Part shown: positions 36,330-50,254 of the stretch, one piece after another
Position numbering within the stretch: position 1 is the first letter of the stretch
Layout: each line of letters starts with the position of its first letter
Assembly: GCA_027186245.1 (NCBI GenBank)
Contig: CP114485.1
Location: 2,480,001-2,544,000, forward strand
Direction: 5' to 3'
From: Coriaria nepalensis
Lineage: Eukaryota > Streptophyta > Magnoliopsida > Cucurbitales > Coriariaceae
DNA length: 64,000 nucleotides
Translations under genes and position numbers: made by a program
Notes under the pieces: generated by a model
Seen by the model: the letters and a program-made list of their open reading frames with translations, nothing else
Databases searched by the model: none
What the model was told of the DNA's origin: nothing

Positions 36330-37090
36330 ATGATGAAAAGTGGTCTAATCCTTTCAACCTTTGTGTTCTTGGCCTTAGCAGTGTCCTCCGTCTCGGCCTA
36401 TGACCCCAGCCCTCTGCAGGACTTTTGTGTCGCACTGGATGACCCCAAGTGTAAGTGAATAGTTAAGAATTAAATTGTATATGTTTATTTTAGTAATTAC
36501 ATTTTGACGAAGTAAATTGTTAATTCATCCCGACTATATATATTTTTCAATATGCAGCGTTTGTGAACGGAAAATTTTGCAAGGACCCACAAGATGTAAC
36601 AGCCAACGATTTTCTATTTCAAGGACTCAACATCCCCGGAAACACTTCAAATAGAGTTGGCTCAAATGTCACTCTTGTCAACGTAGACAAGATACCGGGA
36701 CTCAACACTCTCGGCATCTCCTTGGCCCGCATTGACTTTGCTCCATACGGCCTTAACCCGCCACACACTCATCCTCGTGCTACCGAAATTCTGGTCGTTG
36801 TAGAGGGTACTCTACTTGTTGGATTTGTCACTTCAAACCCTAACAAACTCTTCACAAAGGTGTTAAACAAGGGGGATGTGTTTGTGTTTCCAATTGGTCT
36901 TGTTCACTTCCAACTCAATGTGGGACATACCAGTGCCTTGGCCTTTGCAGGACTTAGCAGCCAGAATCCAGGAGTTATCACGATAGCTAATGCAGTGTTC
37001 GGATCAAATCCTCCTATCAATGTCGATGTTCTCACAAAAGCTTTCCAGTTGGACAAGAATGTGGTTCAATATCTTCAGAAGGTGTTCTAG
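36330..37090 (+). CDS. Germin-like protein, plus-type, array copy 2
   Basis: Exons 36330-36450 and 36558-37090, 217 residues, same protein as copy 1. TATA box at 36232-36239. The copia insertion ends about 450 bp upstream of the start codon, so the proximal promoter is kept but the gene is now 6 kb from its former head-to-head partner. One base is missing near 36130 compared with the other copies. Confidence 0.94.
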
Positions 37091-37936
37091 TAAACCATCG
37101 CACTGAATTTGAGGGGGAATGAACTGTACTGATAAAATAGTTCTATAGCAGCTTGTTTTCTAGAATCTCTATTTTATTAGTATTATTTTTTTTTGTTCAC
37201 AAAATTACACTATTTGTTGTGAAAGTGAAATAAATTGGTCGCTAGTTATTTTACCTACATGTACTTACACCTCTCATTAGCGAGGACGTGTGATGTCAAC
37301 GAGAGATTTGATTTCGGCTAGAAGCAATGAGAGATGATCAATCCATATTTCTTATATATTAGATTTCTAAATCTTTATTTCGATTAAGGGATATATCCCC
37401 AATACATATGTTGGAATTTTGGGAGGAGTTGAATCAAGAACACAAAATAGGTATTCTGATTACTTTCTTGCTTTCTTTTACAACTGCTATAACTTTCCAT
37501 TTATACTAAAAAACAATCAATTGCAAGTACATTTGAACCATGCTTAGATACTGAATACAAGCAAAGTTGCGTAAACTACCAACTAAAAACTAAATAACAA
37601 GTTACATTTGATGCATAGTCTTACTGACATATTACCATGCTTCGGACATTTTTTGACAACTTCAACATACTGTTGCAGCTTGCTTTTGACAGTGTGACTG
37701 CATCGACAAACTCAGGAAGTCCAAAAACTTCAATGTTCTAACAACTTAAAGTATTAGAATCATTCAACTAAACGAACTACACTAAATATTTAACTAAACC
37801 AATCTAAACCAAGTTTCAACTAAATAACGATGAACGAAATCCATTAACGCCCATGAGCCAAGCGTAATAGCATCTCTACGGGAAATCGCTTTTGGCACAA
37901 CAACAGCGAGTGGCCGTAGTGTGTGGAAATTTTGCA

Positions 37937-38052
37937 TTAGGAACACGTGTGGCTGTATTCATGATGTGTGCATCTTTGATGACAATCTCCGTTGCTCGTG
38001 CAGTCGTGTTCCACAAAGGGACAGTCGCCTTGTGCCATGTTTCCTCTAACAC
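37937..38052 (-). pseudogene. Orphan exon 2 of cysteine-rich peptide gene, copy 2
   Basis: Same sequence as 28531-28646; no signal-peptide exon in this copy. Confidence 0.7.
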
Positions 38053-38904
38053 CTGCATGCAAAAATACATACATATGAAGAAGATCTTGTCTATGATAAC
38101 CAAAGCAACAAATCCGTAGCTCATTCAAATTTGCAGATTTCCAGCATGACGATCAACAACAACAAGGAAATTCCATCTTAGCTAATTTATATTTTAAGGC
38201 AATGCAAGATTCCTGTAATTATGTGTTTATTATTCCTTAACAAGACTTGCAAATCTCTGTATTGTATATATATTCAGGGATTTGGATTTGGTCAAGACGG
38301 GTCAGACCCAGATTCAAAATTAAAATTGAATAAAATTGAATTAGAACTTTTAACTTTTTGATACATCATCTAATGTATGGAGTTAAATAACTTGTTTAGC
38401 TCTTACGTCTTTTGCAAAATGACTAGATAACGTGTCAAAAGGTTAACAGTTTAGATTAATTTTAATTCAATACTAATCAGAGCTCTACTTCAGTCCAAAG
38501 AGGGGAAGAGATTCGGGTTGAGGAAAGTAGGTAGGTTTTTGGCCCATGGATGGTGGCAGAAAGAAGAGTGAGGAAGCCGGTCTCACGTGGTACAGGCCCG
38601 GCCAAGGTGACCCAGGCTAGGCTGATTTGGGCCCAGAATTCGGGGGGGATATGTGCTGTCTAGACTAAATCTAAATCCAGACGTAACAACGTATCGTTAT
38701 GTGATTTAAAATGCAATTTTCAAAGTTCAATTCTAGAATCGCTAAGAACGATAGATAGAAGTAATGTTTATTGAACTTTCATCATGATCAATCATGGTTA
38801 TTGTAATATCGTAAATAATAGTTAAGGAAATATTCGTACAGAGTATACTAAATATACTTCATTATTAGTTTCTATAGTTTTTATAATTCACGCCATCAGA
38901 TCAA

Positions 38905-39659
38905 TTAGAACAGCTTCTGGAGATTTTCAACCACGTTCTTGTCCAACTGGAAGGCTTTAGTGAGAACATCTGGATTGATAGGGGGATCAGATCCAAACAC
39001 GGCATTAGCAATTGTGATAAGACCTGGATTCTGGCTGCCAAGTCCAGCAAAGGAAACTACATTGGTGTATCCCACGTTGAACTGGAAGTGAATGAGACCG
39101 ATAGGGAACACAAAGACATCTCCTTTGTTAAGTACTTTGGTGATGAGACGGTTTTCAGGGTTGGATGTGACAAACCCAACAAGCAAAGTACCCTCCACGA
39201 CCACAAGAATTTCAGTTGCACGAGGATGAATGTGTGGTGGGTTAAGACCATATGGTGCGAAATCAATACGCGCCAAAGAGATACCAAGAGTGTTTAGCCC
39301 GGCAATTTTTTCGACATTTACCAGATTGACACTTGATCCAAGTCGGCCAGTCGTGTTTCCGGGAATGTTAAGTCCTTGGAAGAAGAAGTCGTTTGCAATT
39401 GCTTGGTTGGGATCCTTGCAGAATTTCCCATTCACAAAAACTGCATGGATAGAAAACCATTTCTTTAGAACCTTAAGATAAATAGAAATGACCCTATATA
39501 CGAGGACAGGTAAAAGTAAATACCCGCAGAAGGAGAGCTGGTATCATTGATTGCTATGCAGAAGTCTTGAAGAGGGCTGGGGTCATAAGCAGAAGCAAAG
39601 CTTGATGCTACAACCAGAAGAGCAACAGATGACACAAGAAATTGAATACACTTCATCAT
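38905..39659 (-). CDS. Germin-like protein, minus-type, array copy 3
   Basis: Exons 39524-39659 and 38905-39440, 223 residues, identical protein to the other minus-type array copies. Head-to-head with 40436-41196 over an uninterrupted 776-bp divergent promoter. Confidence 0.94.
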
Positions 39660-40435
39660 TCTGATCAACTGATGTTTCTGTCTTCCAAGTTTTGATTTGC
39701 TTAAGTTGTTGGTGAGGATAGTTGCATTAAGCCTAAACGATATATAGGCATATAGAGTGAGAGATTGACATTGAACTGGTCAACTAACTCTGCTCCCTCG
39801 AAGAAGATAAATGGGAGACTTTGTAGCCGAAGACTTGTCTGCTTGCATGCTAGCTGCTGCATATCATGAACGGTTACTTAACTTGCAACGTAACTTGTTA
39901 TACTATTTCAAAGGAAGAGCCCCAGCCCTCTGCAGCTAAGCTAGAAAGTTTCATTGCAGTAGGTAGATACTCAGTATTACAGAAGAAACATACCTGTGAG
40001 TCACGAGTTGTGACTAGGTTCATGCCTTAATGAGACCCTTTCATATTTTTCATCAACAACTATTAAAGACTTAATCATCATCTAGTTCTAGCTAGTTCGA
40101 TCTTGTCTGAAACAGTCAACCACAAATACGAACTAGAAGCTGCAGAGAAAAATGAAAAGTTACTACTTTACCAGAGGTTTTTATTTTTATTATTATTATT
40201 TTTATTAGTAGGTAGTTATTGAAGAATTATTCATCATGTATTATTAAAATCAATAATCTTCAAGTTTAGCGTCTTCATTTATACTATCGTCCTAGCCCAA
40301 AGGATTGACCAGTTCAAGGACTCCATGGCTTCCCATCTATAAATACTCAGGCTTTCATAAAGGATTTCTCATCCCAACATTTACTGCCAAAGCAAACTTC
40401 TTACACAAAGCCCTCTCGAGATAGTTTGATTAAGA

Positions 40436-41196
40436 ATGATGAAAAGTGGTCTAATCCTTTCAACCTTTGTGTTCTTGGCCTTAGCAGTGTCCTCCGTCTC
40501 GGCCTATGACCCCAGCCCTCTGCAGGACTTTTGTGTCGCACTGGATGACCCCAAGTGTAAGTGAATAGTTAAGAATTAAATTGTATATGTTTATTTTAGT
40601 AATTACATTTTGACGAAGTAAATTGTTAATTCATCCCGACTATATATATTTTTCAATATGCAGCGTTTGTGAACGGAAAATTTTGCAAGGACCCACAAGA
40701 TGTAACAGCCAACGATTTTCTATTTCAAGGACTCAACATCCCCGGAAACACTTCAAATAGAGTTGGCTCAAATGTCACTCTTGTCAACGTAGACAAGATA
40801 CCGGGACTCAACACTCTCGGCATCTCCTTGGCCCGCATTGACTTTGCTCCATACGGCCTTAACCCGCCACACACTCATCCTCGTGCTACCGAAATTCTGG
40901 TCGTTGTAGAGGGTACTCTACTTGTTGGATTTGTCACTTCAAACCCTAACAAACTCTTCACAAAGGTGTTAAACAAGGGGGATGTGTTTGTGTTTCCAAT
41001 TGGTCTTGTTCACTTCCAACTCAATGTGGGACATACCAGTGCCTTGGCCTTTGCAGGACTTAGCAGCCAGAATCCAGGAGTTATCACGATAGCTAATGCA
41101 GTGTTCGGATCAAATCCTCCTATCAATGTCGATGTTCTCACAAAAGCTTTCCAGTTGGACAAGAATGTGGTTCAATATCTTCAGAAGGTGTTCTAG
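40436..41196 (+). CDS. Germin-like protein, plus-type, array copy 3
   Basis: Exons 40436-40556 and 40664-41196, 217 residues, identical protein to the other plus-type copies. The downstream spacer carries a private C to A change near 41567. Confidence 0.94.
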
Positions 41197-42042
41197 TAAA
41201 CCATCGCACTGAATTTGAGGGGGAATGAACTGTACTGATAAAATAGTTCTATAGCAGCTTGTTTTCTAGAATCTCTATTTTATTAGTATTATTTTTTTTT
41301 GTTCACAAAATTACACTATTTGTTGTGAAAGTGAAATAAATTGGTCGCTAGTTATTTTACCTACATGTACTTACACCTCTCATTAGCGAGGACGTGTGAT
41401 GTCAACGAGAGATTTGATTTCGGCTAGAAGCAATGAGAGATGATCAATCCATATTTCTTATATATTAGATTTCTAAATCTTTATTTCGATTAAGGGATAT
41501 ATCCCCAATACATATGTTGGAATTTTGGGAGGAGTTGAATCAAGAACACAAAATAGGTATTCTGATTAATTTCTTGCTTTCTTTTACAACTGCTATAACT
41601 TTCCATTTATACTAAAAAACAATCAATTGCAAGTACATTTGAACCATGCTTAGATACTGAATACAAGCAAAGTTGCGTAAACTACCAACTAAAAACTAAA
41701 TAACAAGTTACATTTGATGCATAGTCTTACTGACATATTACCATGCTTCGGACATTTTTTGACAACTTCAACATACTGTTGCAGCTTGCTTTTGACAGTG
41801 TGACTGCATCGACAAACTCAGGAAGTCCAAAAACTTCAATGTTCTAACAACTTAAAGTATTAGAATCATTCAACTAAACGAACTACACTAAATATTTAAC
41901 TAAACCAATCTAAACCAAGTTTCAACTAAATAACGATGAACGAAATCCATTAACGCCCATGAGCCAAGCGTAATAGCATCTCTACGGGAAATCGCTTTTG
42001 GCACAACAACAGCGAGTGGCCGTAGTGTGTGGAAATTTTGCA

Positions 42043-42158
42043 TTAGGAACACGTGTGGCTGTATTCATGATGTGTGCATCTTTGATGACAATCTCCGTTG
42101 CTCGTGCAGTCGTGTTCCACAAAGGGACAGTCGCCTTGTGCCATGTTTCCTCTAACAC
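42043..42158 (-). pseudogene. Orphan exon 2 of cysteine-rich peptide gene, copy 3
   Basis: Same as 28531-28646; lacks exon 1. Confidence 0.7.
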
Positions 42159-43010
42159 CTGCATGCAAAAATACATACATATGAAGAAGATCTTGTCTAT
42201 GATAACCAAAGCAACAAATCCGTAGCTCATTCAAATTTGCAGATTTCCAGCATGACGATCAACAACAACAAGGAAATTCCATCTTAGCTAATTTATATTT
42301 TAAGGCAATGCAAGATTCCTGTAATTATGTGTTTATTATTCCTTAACAAGACTTGCAAATCTCTGTATTGTATATATATTCAGGGATTTGGATTTGGTCA
42401 AGACGGGTCAGACCCAGATTCAAAATTAAAATTGAATAAAATTGAATTAGAACTTTTAACTTTTTGATACATCATCTAATGTATGGAGTTAAATAACTTG
42501 TTTAGCTCTTACGTCTTTTGCAAAATGACTAGATAACGTGTCAAAAGGTTAACAGTTTAGATTAATTTTAATTCAATACTAATCAGAGCTCTACTTCAGT
42601 CCAAAGAGGGGAAGAGATTCGGGTTGAGGAAAGTAGGTAGGTTTTTGGCCCATGGATGGTGGCAGAAAGAAGAGTGAGGAAGCCGGTCTCACGTGGTACA
42701 GGCCCGGCCAAGGTGACCCAGGCTAGGCTGATTTGGGCCCAGAATTCGGGGGGGATATGTGCTGTCTAGACTAAATCTAAATCCAGACGTAACAACGTAT
42801 CGTTATGTGATTTAAAATGCAATTTTCAAAGTTCAATTCTAGAATCGCTAAGAACGATAGATAGAAGTAATGTTTATTGAACTTTCATCATGATCAATCA
42901 TGGTTATTGTAATATCGTAAATAATAGTTAAGGAAATATTCGTACAGAGTATACTAAATATACTTCATTATTAGTTTCTATAGTTTTTATAATTCACGCC
43001 ATCAGATCAA

Positions 43011-43765
43011 TTAGAACAGCTTCTGGAGATTTTCAACCACGTTCTTGTCCAACTGGAAGGCTTTAGTGAGAACATCTGGATTGATAGGGGGATCAGATCC
43101 AAACACGGCATTAGCAATTGTGATAAGACCTGGATTCTGGCTGCCAAGTCCAGCAAAGGAAACTACATTGGTGTATCCCACGTTGAACTGGAAGTGAATG
43201 AGACCGATAGGGAACACAAAGACATCTCCTTTGTTAAGTACTTTGGTGATGAGACGGTTTTCAGGGTTGGATGTGACAAACCCAACAAGCAAAGTACCCT
43301 CCACGACCACAAGAATTTCAGTTGCACGAGGATGAATGTGTGGTGGGTTAAGACCATATGGTGCGAAATCAATACGCGCCAAAGAGATACCAAGAGTGTT
43401 TAGCCCGGCAATTTTTTCGACATTTACCAGATTGACACTTGATCCAAGTCGGCCAGTCGTGTTTCCGGGAATGTTAAGTCCTTGGAAGAAGAAGTCGTTT
43501 GCAATTGCTTGGTTGGGATCCTTGCAGAATTTCCCATTCACAAAAACTGCATGGATAGAAAACCATTTCTTTAGAACCTTAAGATAAATAGAAATGACCC
43601 TATATACGAGGACAGGTAAAAGTAAATACCCGCAGAAGGAGAGCTGGTATCATTGATTGCTATGCAGAAGTCTTGAAGAGGGCTGGGGTCATAAGCAGAA
43701 GCAAAGCTTGATGCTACAACCAGAAGAGCAACAGATGACACAAGAAATTGAATACACTTCATCAT
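43011..43765 (-). CDS. Germin-like protein, minus-type, array copy 4
   Basis: Exons 43630-43765 and 43011-43546, 223 residues; protein identical to the other minus-type array copies. Confidence 0.94.
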
Positions 43766-44541
43766 TCTGATCAACTGATGTTTCTGTCTTCCAAGTTTTG
43801 ATTTGCTTAAGTTGTTGGTGAGGATAGTTGCATTAAGCCTAAACGATATATAGGCATATAGAGTGAGAGATTGACATTGAACTGGTCAACTAACTCTGCT
43901 CCCTCGAAGAAGATAAATGGGAGACTTTGTAGCCGAAGACTTGTCTGCTTGCATGCTAGCTGCTGCATATCATGAACGGTTACTTAACTTGCAACGTAAC
44001 TTGTTATACTATTTCAAAGGAAGAGCCCCAGCCCTCTGCAGCTAAGCTAGAAAGTTTCATTGCAGTAGGTAGATACTCAGTATTACAGAAGAAACATACC
44101 TGTGAGTCACGAGTTGTGACTAGGTTCATGCCTTAATGAGACCCTTTCATATTTTTCATCAACAACTATTAAAGACTTAATCATCATCTAGTTCTAGCTA
44201 GTTCGATCTTGTCTGAAACAGTCAACCACAAATACGAACTAGAAGCTGCAGAGAAAAATGAAAAGTTACTACTTTACCAGAGGTTTTTATTTTTATTATT
44301 ATTATTTTTATTAGTAGGTAGTTATTGAAGAATTATTCATCATGTATTATTAAAATCAATAATCTTCAAGTTTAGCGTCTTCATTTATACTATCGTCCTA
44401 GCCCAAAGGATTGACCAGTTCAAGGACTCCATGGCTTCCCATCTATAAATACTCAGGCTTTCATAAAGGATTTCTCATCCCAACATTTACTGCCAAAGCA
44501 AACTTCTTACACAAAGCCCTCTCGAGATAGTTTGATTAAGA

Positions 44542-45302
44542 ATGATGAAAAGTGGTCTAATCCTTTCAACCTTTGTGTTCTTGGCCTTAGCAGTGTCCTC
44601 CGTCTCGGCCTATGATCCCAGCCCTCTGCAGGACTTTTGTGTCGCACTGGATGACCCCAAGTGTAAGTGAATAGTTAAGAATTAAATTGTATATGTTTAT
44701 TTTAGTAATTACATTTTGACGAAGTAAATTGTTAATTCATCCCGACTATATATATTTTTCAATATGCAGCGTTTGTGAACGGAAAATTTTGCAAGGACCC
44801 ACAAGATGTAACAGCCAACGATTTTCTATTTCAAGGACTCAACATCCCCGGAAACACTTCAAATAGAGTTGGCTCAAATGTCACTCTTGTCAACGTAGAC
44901 AAGATACCGGGACTCAACACTCTCGGCATCTCCTTGGCCCGCATTGACTTTGCTCCATACGGCCTTAACCCGCCACACACTCATCCTCGTGCTACCGAAA
45001 TTCTGGTCGTTGTAGAGGGTACTCTACTTGTTGGATTTGTCACTTCAAACCCTAACAAACTCTTCACAAAGGTGTTAAACAAGGGGGATGTGTTTGTGTT
45101 TCCAATTGGTCTTGTTCACTTCCAACTCAATGTGGGACATACCAGTGCCTTGGCCTTTGCAGGACTTAGCAGCCAGAATCCAGGAGTTATCACGATAGCT
45201 AATGCAGTGTTCGGATCAAATCCTCCTATCAATGTCGATGTTCTCACAAAAGCTTTCCAGTTGGACAAGAATGTGGTTCAATATCTTCAGAAGGTGTTCT
45301 AG
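44542..45302 (+). CDS. Germin-like protein, plus-type, array copy 4
   Basis: Exons 44542-44662 and 44770-45302, 217 residues. A silent GAC to GAT change in the YDPSP segment (about 44614) marks this copy. Confidence 0.94.
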
Positions 45303-46148
45303 TAAACCATCGCACTGAATTTGAGGGGGAATGAACTGTACTGATAAAATAGTTCTATAGCAGCTTGTTTTCTAGAATCTCTATTTTATTAGTATTATTT
45401 TTTTTTGTTCACAAAATTACACTATTTGTTGTGAAAGTGAAATAAATTGGTCGCTAGTTATTTTACCTACATGTACTTACACCTCTCATTAGCGAGGACG
45501 TGTGATGTCAACGAGAGATTTGATTTCGGCTAGAAGCAATGAGAGATGATCAATCCATATTTCTTATATATTAGATTTCTAAATCTTTATTTCGATTAAG
45601 GGATATATCCCCAATACATATGTTGGAATTTTGGGAGGAGTTGAATCAAGAACACAAAATAGGTATTCTGATTACTTTCTTGCTTTCTTTTACAACTGCT
45701 ATAACTTTCCATTTATACTAAAAAACAATCAATTGCAAGTACATTTGAACCATGCTTAGATACTGAATACAAGCAAAGTTGCGTAAACTACCAACTAAAA
45801 ACTAAATAACAAGTTACATTTGATGCATAGTCTTACTGACATATTACCATGCTTCGGACATTTTTTGACAACTTCAACATACTGTTGCAGCTTGCTTTTG
45901 ACAGTGTGACTGCATCGACAAACTCAGGAAGTCCAAAAACTTCAATGTTCTAACAACTTAAAGTATTAGAATCATTCAACTAAACGAACTACACTAAATA
46001 TTTAACTAAACCAATCTAAACCAAGTTTCAACTAAATAACGATGAACGAAATCCATTAACGCCCATGAGCCAAGCGTAATAGCATCTCTACGGGAAATCG
46101 CTTTTGGCACAACAACAGCGAGTGGCCGTAGTGTGTGGAAATTTTGCA

Positions 46149-46264
46149 TTAGGAACACGTGTGGCTGTATTCATGATGTGTGCATCTTTGATGACAATCT
46201 CCGTTGCTCGTGCAGTCGTGTTCCACAAAGGGACAGTCGCCTTGTGCCATGTTTCCTCTAACAC
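46149..46264 (-). pseudogene. Orphan exon 2 of cysteine-rich peptide gene, copy 4
   Basis: Same as 28531-28646; lacks exon 1. Confidence 0.7.
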
Positions 46265-47116
46265 CTGCATGCAAAAATACATACATATGAAGAAGATCTT
46301 GTCTATGATAACCAAAGCAACAAATCCGTAGCTCATTCAAATTTGCAGATTTCCAGCATGACGATCAACAACAACAAGGAAATTCCATCTTAGCTAATTT
46401 ATATTTTAAGGCAATGCAAGATTCCTGTAATTATGTGTTTATTATTCCTTAACAAGACTTGCAAATCTCTGTATTGTATATATATTCAGGGATTTGGATT
46501 TGGTCAAGACGGGTCAGACCCAGATTCAAAATTAAAATTGAATAAAATTGAATTAGAACTTTTAACTTTTTGATACATCATCTAATGTATGGAGTTAAAT
46601 AACTTGTTTAGCTCTTACGTCTTTTGCAAAATGACTAGATAACGTGTCAAAAGGTTAACAGTTTAGATTAATTTTAATTCAATACTAATCAGAGCTCTAC
46701 TTCAGTCCAAAGAGGGGAAGAGATTCGGGTTGAGGAAAGTAGGTAGGTTTTTGGCCCATGGATGGTGGCAGAAAGAAGAGTGAGGAAGCCGGTCTCACGT
46801 GGTACAGGCCCGGCCAAGGTGACCCAGGCTAGGCTGATTTGGGCCCAGAATTCGGGGGGGATATGTGCTGTCTAGACTAAATCTAAATCCAGACGTAACA
46901 ACGTATCGTTATGTGATTTAAAATGCAATTTTCAAAGTTCAATTCTAGAATCGCTAAGAACGATAGATAGAAGTAATGTTTATTGAACTTTCATCATGAT
47001 CAATCATGGTTATTGTAATATCGTAAATAATAGTTAAGGAAATATTCGTACAGAGTATACTAAATATACTTCATTATTAGTTTCTATAGTTTTTATAATT
47101 CACGCCATCAGATCAA

Positions 47117-47871
47117 TTAGAACAGCTTCTGGAGATTTTCAACCACGTTCTTGTCCAACTGGAAGGCTTTAGTGAGAACATCTGGATTGATAGGGGGATC
47201 AGATCCAAACACGGCATTAGCAATTGTGATAAGACCTGGATTCTGGCTGCCAAGTCCAGCAAAGGAAACTACATTGGTGTATCCCACGTTGAACTGGAAG
47301 TGAATGAGACCGATAGGGAACACAAAGACATCTCCTTTGTTAAGTACTTTGGTGATGAGACGGTTTTCAGGGTTGGATGTGACAAACCCAACAAGCAAAG
47401 TACCCTCCACGACCACAAGAATTTCAGTTGCACGAGGATGAATGTGTGGTGGGTTAAGACCATATGGTGCGAAATCAATACGCGCCAAAGAGATACCAAG
47501 AGTGTTTAGCCCGGCAATTTTTTCGACATTTACCAGATTGACACTTGATCCAAGTCGGCCAGTCGTGTTTCCGGGAATGTTAAGTCCTTGGAAGAAGAAG
47601 TCGTTTGCAATTGCTTGGTTGGGATCCTTGCAGAATTTCCCATTCACAAAAACTGCATGGATAGAAAACCATTTCTTTAGAACCTTAAGATAAATAGAAA
47701 TGACCCTATATACGAGGACAGGTAAAAGTAAATACCCGCAGAAGGAGAGCTGGTATCATTGATTGCTATGCAGAAGTCTTGAAGAGGGCTGGGGTCATAA
47801 GCAGAAGCAAAGCTTGATGCTACAACCAGAAGAGCAACAGATGACACAAGAAATTGAATACACTTCATCAT
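47117..47871 (-). CDS. Germin-like protein, minus-type, array copy 5
   Basis: Exons 47736-47871 and 47117-47652, 223 residues; protein identical to the other minus-type array copies. Confidence 0.94.
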
Positions 47872-48647
47872 TCTGATCAACTGATGTTTCTGTCTTCCAA
47901 GTTTTGATTTGCTTAAGTTGTTGGTGAGGATAGTTGCATTAAGCCTAAACGATATATAGGCATATAGAGTGAGAGATTGACATTGAACTGGTCAACTAAC
48001 TCTGCTCCCTCGAAGAAGATAAATGGGAGACTTTGTAGCCGAAGACTTGTCTGCTTGCATGCTAGCTGCTGCATATCATGAACGGTTACTTAACTTGCAA
48101 CGTAACTTGTTATACTATTTCAAAGGAAGAGCCCCAGCCCTCTGCAGCTAAGCTAGAAAGTTTCATTGCAGTAGGTAGATACTCAGTATTACAGAAGAAA
48201 CATACCTGTGAGTCACGAGTTGTGACTAGGTTCATGCCTTAATGAGACCCTTTCATATTTTTCATCAACAACTATTAAAGACTTAATCATCATCTAGTTC
48301 TAGCTAGTTCGATCTTGTCTGAAACAGTCAACCACAAATACGAACTAGAAGCTGCAGAGAAAAATGAAAAGTTACTACTTTACCAGAGGTTTTTATTTTT
48401 ATTATTATTATTTTTATTAGTAGGTAGTTATTGAAGAATTATTCATCATGTATTATTAAAATCAATAATCTTCAAGTTTAGCGTCTTCATTTATACTATC
48501 GTCCTAGCCCAAAGGATTGACCAGTTCAAGGACTCCATGGCTTCCCATCTATAAATACTCAGGCTTTCATAAAGGATTTCTCATCCCAACATTTACTGCC
48601 AAAGCAAACTTCTTACACAAAGCCCTCTCGAGATAGTTTGATTAAGA

Positions 48648-49408
48648 ATGATGAAAAGTGGTCTAATCCTTTCAACCTTTGTGTTCTTGGCCTTAGCAGT
48701 GTCCTCCGTCTCGGCCTATGACCCCAGCCCTCTGCAGGACTTTTGTGTCGCACTGGATGACCCCAAGTGTAAGTGAATAGTTAAGAATTAAATTGTATAT
48801 GTTTATTTTAGTAATTACATTTTGACGAAGTAAATTGTTAATTCATCCCGACTATATATATTTTTCAATATGCAGCGTTTGTGAACGGAAAATTTTGCAA
48901 GGACCCACAAGATGTAACAGCCAACGATTTTCTATTTCAAGGACTCAACATCCCCGGAAACACTTCAAATAGAGTTGGCTCAAATGTCACTCTTGTCAAC
49001 GTAGACAAGATACCGGGACTCAACACTCTCGGCATCTCCTTGGCCCGCATTGACTTTGCTCCATACGGCCTTAACCCGCCACACACTCATCCTCGTGCTA
49101 CCGAAATTCTGGTCGTTGTAGAGGGTACTCTACTTGTTGGATTTGTCACTTCAAACCCTAACAAACTCTTCACAAAGGTGTTAAACAAGGGGGATGTGTT
49201 TGTGTTTCCAATTGGTCTTGTTCACTTCCAACTCAATGTGGGACATACCAGTGCCTTGGCCTTTGCAGGACTTAGCAGCCAGAATCCAGGAGTTATCACG
49301 ATAGCTAATGCAGTGTTCGGATCAAATCCTCCTATCAATGTCGATGTTCTCACAAAAGCTTTCCAGTTGGACAAGAATGTGGTTCAATATCTTCAGAAGG
49401 TGTTCTAG
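48648..49408 (+). CDS. Germin-like protein, plus-type, array copy 5
   Basis: Exons 48648-48768 and 48876-49408, 217 residues; protein identical to the other plus-type copies. Last full pair of the array. Confidence 0.94.
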
Positions 49409-50254
49409 TAAACCATCGCACTGAATTTGAGGGGGAATGAACTGTACTGATAAAATAGTTCTATAGCAGCTTGTTTTCTAGAATCTCTATTTTATTAGTA
49501 TTATTTTTTTTTGTTCACAAAATTACACTATTTGTTGTGAAAGTGAAATAAATTGGTCGCTAGTTATTTTACCTACATGTACTTACACCTCTCATTAGCG
49601 AGGACGTGTGATGTCAACGAGAGATTTGATTTCGGCTAGAAGCAATGAGAGATGATCAATCCATATTTCTTATATATTAGATTTCTAAATCTTTATTTCG
49701 ATTAAGGGATATATCCCCAATACATATGTTGGAATTTTGGGAGGAGTTGAATCAAGAACACAAAATAGGTATTCTGATTACTTTCTTGCTTTCTTTTACA
49801 ACTGCTATAACTTTCCATTTATACTAAAAAACAATCAATTGCAAGTACATTTGAACCATGCTTAGATACTGAATACAAGCAAAGTTGCGTAAACTACCAA
49901 CTAAAAACTAAATAACAAGTTACATTTGATGCATAGTCTTACTGACATATTACCATGCTTCGGACATTTTTTGACAACTTCAACATACTGTTGCAGCTTG
50001 CTTTTGACAGTGTGACTGCATCGACAAACTCAGGAAGTCCAAAAACTTCAATGTTCTAACAACTTAAAGTATTAGAATCATTCAACTAAACGAACTACAC
50101 TAAATATTTAACTAAACCAATCTAAACCAAGTTTCAACTAAATAACGATGAACGAAATCCATTAACGCCCATGAGCCAAGCGTAATAGCATCTCTACGGG
50201 AAATCGCTTTTGGCACAACAACAGCGAGTGGCCGTAGTGTGTGGAAATTTTGCA